From NCBI GenBank assembly GCA_964433875.1, contig CAYSSO010000041.1:1-10205 (forward strand): a stretch of 10,205 nucleotides of DNA, read 5' to 3'. Below, one piece after another: positions 5,429 through 10,205 of this stretch; within the stretch, counting starts at the first letter, position 1; the number at the start of each line of letters is the position of its first letter. The stretch comes from Athalassotoga sp964433875. Lineage in GTDB: Bacteria > Thermotogota > Thermotogae > Mesoaciditogales > Mesoaciditogaceae. Both the position numbers and the translations under genes were made by a program. Below the pieces are notes generated by a model. The model ran no database searches. It was not told the origin of the DNA and saw nothing but the letters and a program-made list of their open reading frames with translations.

Positions 5429-6127
5429 ATGGAGAAAATATCTGTCTTTGAAGTGTCTTCAAGATTTGGTGTGTTCAGAAAGCCATACACGACAACTTCC
5501 TCTCTGACATATGATTTTCCTCCCCGGACGGCTATCATCGGCATGATAGCCGCCGTTTTGGGATGGGGAAATGATGATCAAAATCACTACATATTTTTAT
5601 TTAAAGAATTCAAAGTTGCCGTTAAAATCTTAAAACCTATTCAGAAAAAAAGCACGACTTTTAAGAATTTAAATACCAAATCAAATGCTCCAAGCCCTAA
5701 TATTTTAACTCTAACCGAGATGATATACAATCCTTCTTACATGCTCTACATTTCTTGGCAGGAATCCGAATTGTCAAATCTGAAAAACAAAGTCATAAAC
5801 AAAGAAAGTTTTTACACGCCATATCTCGGTACAGCCTCAAATATAGCAAAGATAGAATACGTCGGAGATTTTCCGATTGAGTGGGTAAGTCCTCAAACAG
5901 AGGTTATAATAAGTAGCGTTGTGCCAAAAGTCGGTAATCTTATTTTTAAGCCTATGGATGATCAAAAATACATTTTTGATACCTTGCCATACGAAATAGA
6001 TGAGAAAAGGAATTTCGTTTCAAACAGAGATTATATATACAACCCTGACCTTGGCGGAATAAAAGTTATTGTCGGCGATGAAAAAACAGTCTTTAGAGTT
6101 AAGGACGACTTTTTGATTTTCATGTGA
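5429..6127 (+). CDS. cas5: Cascade protein Cas5 (type I-B)
   Basis: This 232-aa RAMP-family protein caps the 5' handle of the crRNA and joins Cas8b to the Cas7 backbone. The N-terminal signature of Cas5 is clear: SSRFGVFRKPYTTTSSLTYD, then FPPRTAIIGMIAAVLGW (residues about 10-46), which matches the family pattern G.FR..y...s..Ty..pPrta..G..a. The ATG follows GGAGG (5416-5420) in the last codons of cas7, only 3 bp after its stop. The stop overlaps the GTG of cas3 by 4 bp. Length is normal for the I-B (Cas5h/t-like) subgroup. Confidence 0.93.
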   Translation: MEKISVFEVSSRFGVFRKPYTTTSSLTYDFPPRTAIIGMIAAVLGWGNDDQNHYIFLFKEFKVAVKILKPIQKKSTTFKNLNTKSNAPSPNILTLTEMIYNPSYMLYISWQESELSNLKNKVINKESFYTPYLGTASNIAKIEYVGDFPIEWVSPQTEVIISSVVPKVGNLIFKPMDDQKYIFDTLPYEIDEKRNFVSNRDYIYNPDLGGIKVIVGDEKTVFRVKDDFLIFM

Positions 6128-8436
6128 TTATGATTTATTCACATCCACAAAGGCCTTTGGTTGATCACCTTTTGGGTGTCGAAAAAATGATGTTAGAGTT
6201 CTTTGAAGATCAAAAGATCGATACTCAAAAGGCTTTTGGAATTGAGAGAGAACTTTTTAAAAATCTAATCCATGCTGTTGCCATCTCACATGATCTGGGA
6301 AAAGCGACCAAGAAATTTCAGGAAAAACTGATCGGATCAAATGTAAGGTCTCCGCATTCGGAGATATCGGCAATTTACGCTTACGCTGTCGCAAAGAAAT
6401 ATCTTTCGAATATGAGTGAAAGATCAAAAGAATTTGCGTTTTACGCTTTTGTAGTTGTAAGACGCCACCATGGATTTTTGAAGCATTACATTGATGAAGT
6501 CGTCGATCTGAAATACAACGAAGACAGACTTATAAAGATGACAAAAAGTATAGACGAGGAATTCGCAGCGTGGTTTAAAGATCAAACCAATGTTGAAATA
6601 TCTCCCCAAAAAACGGCAGAGATCATCGACGAGATATCAGAAATAGATGTAAAAATCGAAGAGGATTTGAATGCGAAAAACGATCTTTCATCTTATTTCA
6701 CAATGAACTTTTTGTACTCCCTCCTTGTCGATTCTGATAGAATAGATGCGGCAACTTACGGGCATAAAGTTTTCAAAAGGATCGATTTCGACACTAAAGT
6801 GGTACAAAAATACATGCAGTCTAATTTCAAAAGTTCAAATATAATAAATGATTTAAGGAATATTGTTCACAAAGATGTTATAAACTCAGAGATATCTCTC
6901 GAAGATCATTTCTACACGATAACAGTACCAACTGGAGGAGGCAAAACTTTAACATCATTCGACTTCGCCCTGAAGTTAAGAGAGATGATAAAAAACAAGG
7001 AAGGGAGAATACCAAGAATAATCTATGCGCTTCCCTTCACGAGTTTGGTAGATCAAAATGCTCAAAGAATAAAAGAAGTGCTCTCGATCGATCGAGAAGT
7101 GAATACAGATCTTTTACTCGTTCAACATCATCTTGTATCTAACGAATACATAGACGAGACAGGACCTTTGAATGAAGATCTTTCATCTCTTTTGATATCC
7201 GGATGGGACTCAGAAATAATCGTTACAACCTTTGTAAGTTTGTTCGAAGGATTGATCTCGAACAGGAGATCGGACATTCGGAAACTTCACACTATATTTG
7301 GATCGATCGTGATTTTGGACGAAATACAGAACATACCACACGAATACTGGAAATTGATTTCGGAAGTTTTTAAATTCATTGCTGAAAATACTGGAACCTA
7401 TTTCATACTCACCACAGCGACAAAGCCAAAAATTTTAATAAATTCGAAAGAACTTGCGACAAAGAAATTCGAACTCAAAAGAATAAAAATTGTAAATGAA
7501 ACACAAATTAACACCTTGGAAAACTTATACGAAAAAGTGCTTTACGATCTTAAACAAAATAAAAGAGTGCTTGTTGTTTTAAACACCATTTCATCATCCC
7601 AAAATTTTTTCAAAATGTTTGAAGATATCAAGGTAAAAAAATTTTATCTTTCGGCCGGCGTCATTCCCAAATTAAGAGAAATGGTCATAAATGAAATAAA
7701 CAAAGGAGATGTCAAATTGCTTGTAAGCACTCAGGTCGTTGAGGCTGGAATGGATATAGATTTTGACACGGTCTACAGAGATATGGCGCCGGTGGATTCC
7801 GTAATTCAAAGTTGCGGCAGATGCAACAGAAATTACACGATTGATCTTGGATTAGTTCATTTGATCGATCTCAAAAACGAAAACGGCACTTCCTACTCGA
7901 ACCTGGTTTATGACGATCTTTTAGTTGGCATTTCAAAAGAACTTTTCAACGAAATCTCTGAAATCACCGAAGACAAATTCGAAGAATATTTAATCAATCC
8001 TTACTTTGAAAAAGTGGGAAATTACATAACCCAATCCGAAAAATATCTTAATTCTTTAAAGACCCTTTTTTACTTTTCTCAAAATAAGGCCAGTGAAAAC
8101 CCTCCTATATCTTCCTTTTCAATAATAAAAGGATTTTTAAAGGCGAATATTTACATCGAATATGATCAAGAAGCCGTTGATCTATGGAATGAATTCGAAG
8201 AGATTCAATCACTTGATCCTAAAGAATGGTACGTAAAAGCAATCCATCTTTTCAAAAAAATGAATCAGTACATGATCTCTGTCAATCTAACCAAATCATT
8301 GATAGAAAATGGACCGCCTCTTATAGATCGTCAAAGAGGCAATTCATTTTATTTTGTTCAGAAAGATCGACTGGATGATTTTTACGATGAAGAAATAGGA
8401 TTTAAAATTCCTCAAAAGGATGTGATGATAATGTGA
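6124..8436 (+). CDS. cas3: CRISPR nuclease-helicase Cas3 (HD + SF2)
   Basis: This 770-aa effector nuclease, recruited by Cascade to a target R-loop, unwinds and degrades DNA. The N-terminal HD domain shows H50, H56-D57 (SHDLGK), H78 and H115-H116 (RRHHG), the metal ligands for single-strand cutting. The helicase part has PTGGGKT (269-275, Walker A), DEIQ (399-402, motif II), TTAT (430-433, motif III) and QSCGRCNR (562-569, motif VI). All key residues appear intact. The start is GTG 6124, overlapping the cas5 stop (GTGA); ATG 6130, two codons later, is an equally good choice, and neither has a clear Shine-Dalgarno, so translation is probably coupled to cas5. HD and helicase are fused, as usual for this family. 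The end overlaps cas4 by 4 bp. Confidence 0.95.
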   Translation: MIMIYSHPQRPLVDHLLGVEKMMLEFFEDQKIDTQKAFGIERELFKNLIHAVAISHDLGKATKKFQEKLIGSNVRSPHSEISAIYAYAVAKKYLSNMSERSKEFAFYAFVVVRRHHGFLKHYIDEVVDLKYNEDRLIKMTKSIDEEFAAWFKDQTNVEISPQKTAEIIDEISEIDVKIEEDLNAKNDLSSYFTMNFLYSLLVDSDRIDAATYGHKVFKRIDFDTKVVQKYMQSNFKSSNIINDLRNIVHKDVINSEISLEDHFYTITVPTGGGKTLTSFDFALKLREMIKNKEGRIPRIIYALPFTSLVDQNAQRIKEVLSIDREVNTDLLLVQHHLVSNEYIDETGPLNEDLSSLLISGWDSEIIVTTFVSLFEGLISNRRSDIRKLHTIFGSIVILDEIQNIPHEYWKLISEVFKFIAENTGTYFILTTATKPKILINSKELATKKFELKRIKIVNETQINTLENLYEKVLYDLKQNKRVLVVLNTISSSQNFFKMFEDIKVKKFYLSAGVIPKLREMVINEINKGDVKLLVSTQVVEAGMDIDFDTVYRDMAPVDSVIQSCGRCNRNYTIDLGLVHLIDLKNENGTSYSNLVYDDLLVGISKELFNEISEITEDKFEEYLINPYFEKVGNYITQSEKYLNSLKTLFYFSQNKASENPPISSFSIIKGFLKANIYIEYDQEAVDLWNEFEEIQSLDPKEWYVKAIHLFKKMNQYMISVNLTKSLIENGPPLIDRQRGNSFYFVQKDRLDDFYDEEIGFKIPQKDVMIM

Positions 8437-8927
8437 GAATAACTCCTTCTATGCTTGGTGCATTTATGATGTGTCCAAGAGAAGCATGGTTTATGTCAAG
8501 GGCCATATCTCCAGAAGAAGACAATTATTTCTTGACGGTCGGACGGTTGATCCACGAAGAAAGTTACCATTACATGAATTTAAAAGAAATTGAAATAGAA
8601 GGCGCCAAAATCGATTTTGCCACAGAAAAAAACGGAGAAGTTATAGTGGCAGAAATAAAAAAGAGTTCTAAAAGCATTGAAAGCGCAGAAATTCAGTTGA
8701 TCTATTACATGGAAAAACTAAAAGAAATTGGAATTAATCTGACAGGACAGTTGAGATTTCCAGCAGAAAAAAAGATAATAAACATTACTTTCGATGAAGA
8801 AAAAGAAAAACTGCTTCATTCAAAAATAGCCGAATTATCCGAAGTGATCTCTCTTGATATTCCACCGAAAATCATCGAAACATCTTATTGCAAAAAATGT
8901 GGCTTTCAATCTTTGTGCTTTTCCTAA
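8433..8927 (+). CDS. cas4: Adaptation nuclease Cas4 (RecB-like, Fe-S)
   Basis: This 164-aa protein belongs to the Cas4 family, which trims prespacers and selects PAM-bearing ends for Cas1-Cas2. Four Cys expected to hold a 4Fe-4S cluster are present: C14 (MMCPREAWF) and C153, C156, C162 in the C-terminal CKKCGFQSLC. The PD-(D/E)xK core is seen as H41, D61, E74-x-K76 (VAEIKKS) and the QxxxY motif Q88-Y92. The start is GTG in a GTGA overlap with cas3, preceded by AAGGATGTGAT (8416-8426), close to a full anti-16S match. Length is typical of the short I-B form. It is followed after 9 bp by cas1. Confidence 0.94.
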   Translation: MRITPSMLGAFMMCPREAWFMSRAISPEEDNYFLTVGRLIHEESYHYMNLKEIEIEGAKIDFATEKNGEVIVAEIKKSSKSIESAEIQLIYYMEKLKEIGINLTGQLRFPAEKKIINITFDEEKEKLLHSKIAELSEVISLDIPPKIIETSYCKKCGFQSLCFS

Positions 8928-8936
8928 GGTGATAAT

Positions 8937-9932
8937 ATGTCGAGAAGACTTTACGTGTTTAAAAGTGGAAGATTGTCGAGAAAGCAAAACACCATTTTCA
9001 TAGAGCAAGAAGATGGCACCAAAAACTATATACCCATAGAGAATGTTTCTGAAATTCATTGCTTTGGAAATTTAGACTTTAACAAAGATGCGCTCGAATT
9101 TTTAACCCAAAACGGGATTCCGTTGCATCTTTACAATCATTATGAATATTACATAGGCACTTACTATCCTCGAGAATATCTTGAATCCGGTCAATTGATA
9201 CTGCAGCAGGTTGAATATTACAAAAGTGACGAAAAACGATTGAATTTAGCGCGGAGATTTGTTCAAGGGTCAATAGAAAATATGCTTGCGGTCATTTCCT
9301 ATTACAAAAACAGAGGAAAAGATCTTTTGGAAACAGAGATCAAATTAAAAGCATTTCTTGACGAGATATTCAAAACGAAAAATGTGGATGCACTCATGGG
9401 ATTGGAAGGCAATTCAAGAAATACGTATTATTCTGCGTTTGACAGAATTATCGAGAACTCTGATTTTCCTTTTGTAAATAGAACAAGGCAGCCACCTTCC
9501 AACGAGGTAAATGCTTTGATAAGTTTCGGCAATTCGATCATTTATTCGGCTGTACTCTCAGAAATATACAAAACACATCTTGATCCCCGAATAGGTTATC
9601 TTCATACAACGAATTTCAGAAGGTTTTCGCTTAATCTCGATGTTGCGGAAATTTTCAAGCCGATAATAGTAGATAGAAGCATATTTTCTTTGATAAACAA
9701 AAAAATCATAACCAAAAATGATTTTTCTCCTCATTTACAAGGCATATACATGAACGAAAATGGAAAGAAGAAATTTGTCGAAGAAATCGAAAATCAATTG
9801 TCAACGACTATCTCTCATCCGAAGATTAAGAAAAAAGTTTCGTACAAATATCTTATAAGACTTGAACTTTACAAACTTGAAAAGCACTTTTTGGGAGATA
9901 AAGAATACGTTCCGTACATTTCAAAGTGGTGA
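8937..9932 (+). CDS. cas1: CRISPR integrase Cas1 (type I-B)
   Basis: This 331-aa integrase inserts new spacers as a complex with Cas2. The catalytic residues of the Cas1 fold are visible: E157 in MGLEGNSRNTYY, H223 in IGYLHTTNF, and D235/E238 in LNLDVAEIFKP. The N-terminal beta domain (about 1-80) carries the usual RLYVFKSGRLSR and YIPIENVSEIHCFGN elements. Length and motifs fit the I-B (HMARI-type) subgroup. The ATG is set by AAGGTGAT (8926-8933), which overlaps the cas4 stop. It ends 6 bp before cas2. Confidence 0.97.
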   Translation: MSRRLYVFKSGRLSRKQNTIFIEQEDGTKNYIPIENVSEIHCFGNLDFNKDALEFLTQNGIPLHLYNHYEYYIGTYYPREYLESGQLILQQVEYYKSDEKRLNLARRFVQGSIENMLAVISYYKNRGKDLLETEIKLKAFLDEIFKTKNVDALMGLEGNSRNTYYSAFDRIIENSDFPFVNRTRQPPSNEVNALISFGNSIIYSAVLSEIYKTHLDPRIGYLHTTNFRRFSLNLDVAEIFKPIIVDRSIFSLINKKIITKNDFSPHLQGIYMNENGKKKFVEEIENQLSTTISHPKIKKKVSYKYLIRLELYKLEKHFLGDKEYVPYISKW

Positions 9933-9938
9933 TGATGA

Positions 9939-10205
9939 ATGTACGTCATAATGGTCTATGATATAGAAGAAAAGCGTGTCGGTAAAATTCTCAAAATAGG
10001 ACGGGAATATCTTACATGGATCCAAAATTCGGTCTTTGAAGGTGAAATAACTGCTGCCAAGTTCAGAGAACTAAAATCAAAAATTAGAAACAAAATCGAA
10101 GAGGAAAAAGACAGCGTTTTGTTTTTTAAACTAAAGACAAAAGATCTTTTTGACAAAGAAGTAATAGGTACGGAGAAAAATCCTCTCGCAAATGGAACGT
10201 CTTAC
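9939..10205 (+). CDS. cas2: Cas2, truncated by window edge
   Basis: Cas2 is the structural partner of Cas1 in spacer integration, a small ferredoxin-fold protein. The product begins MYVIMVYDIEEKRVGKILKI, with the conserved Asp at residue 8 after the first beta strand, then YLTWIQNSVFEGEIT, another Cas2 hallmark. The ATG follows GGTGAT (9928-9933) inside the end of cas1. 89 codons are present with no stop; Cas2 is usually 85-95 aa, so the stop should lie just beyond the window. Confidence 0.95.
   Translation, partial: MYVIMVYDIEEKRVGKILKIGREYLTWIQNSVFEGEITAAKFRELKSKIRNKIEEEKDSVLFFKLKTKDLFDKEVIGTEKNPLANGTSY

Overview
This window carries most of a type I-B CRISPR-Cas operon, all on the + strand: cas8b (csh1/TM1802 family), cas7 (csh2), cas5, cas3, cas4, cas1 and the start of cas2, which runs off the right edge. 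The DNA is AT-rich, Arg is mostly AGA, Shine-Dalgarno sites are strong, and the Cas proteins resemble the Thermotoga maritima TM1796-TM1802 set. I therefore favour a Thermotogota bacterium or a close relative, with moderate confidence. No CRISPR repeat is visible; an array would be expected beyond cas2.

Layout. 1-300: intergenic DNA with two copies of an 84-bp repeat. 271-740: a small-gene region with two near-identical 25-bp promoter-like blocks, each ahead of a microprotein gene (48 aa and 21 aa). Between them lies a roughly 120-nt RNA with three consecutive hairpins, the last a clear intrinsic terminator. 737-1505: a broken gene of the uracil-DNA glycosylase superfamily, with a frameshift and a probable in-frame stop. 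1502-1699: an intact 65-aa beta-rich protein built from two similar halves. 1687-1815: a short internal fragment of murA, a recombination scar. 1841-2686: an unrecognised 281-aa coiled-coil protein with a beta-rich, possibly OB-fold region and an SSB-like acidic C-terminus, only 17 bp from cas8b. 2704 to the end: the cas operon with overlapping or nearly abutting genes.

How the genes work together. Cas8b, Cas7 and Cas5, plus a small subunit (Cas11b) probably made from an internal start inside cas8b, would form the Cascade complex. Cas3 supplies the HD nuclease and helicase for target destruction, and Cas4, Cas1 and Cas2 acquire spacers. The crRNA-processing nuclease Cas6 is absent from the operon and must be supplied from elsewhere. 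The place where cas6 often sits is taken by the 281-aa protein, which makes it the main candidate here for an undescribed CRISPR-linked component. Recombination scars upstream (murA fragment, broken glycosylase gene, duplicated repeat) suggest the cas operon lies next to a variable, horizontally shuffled region.
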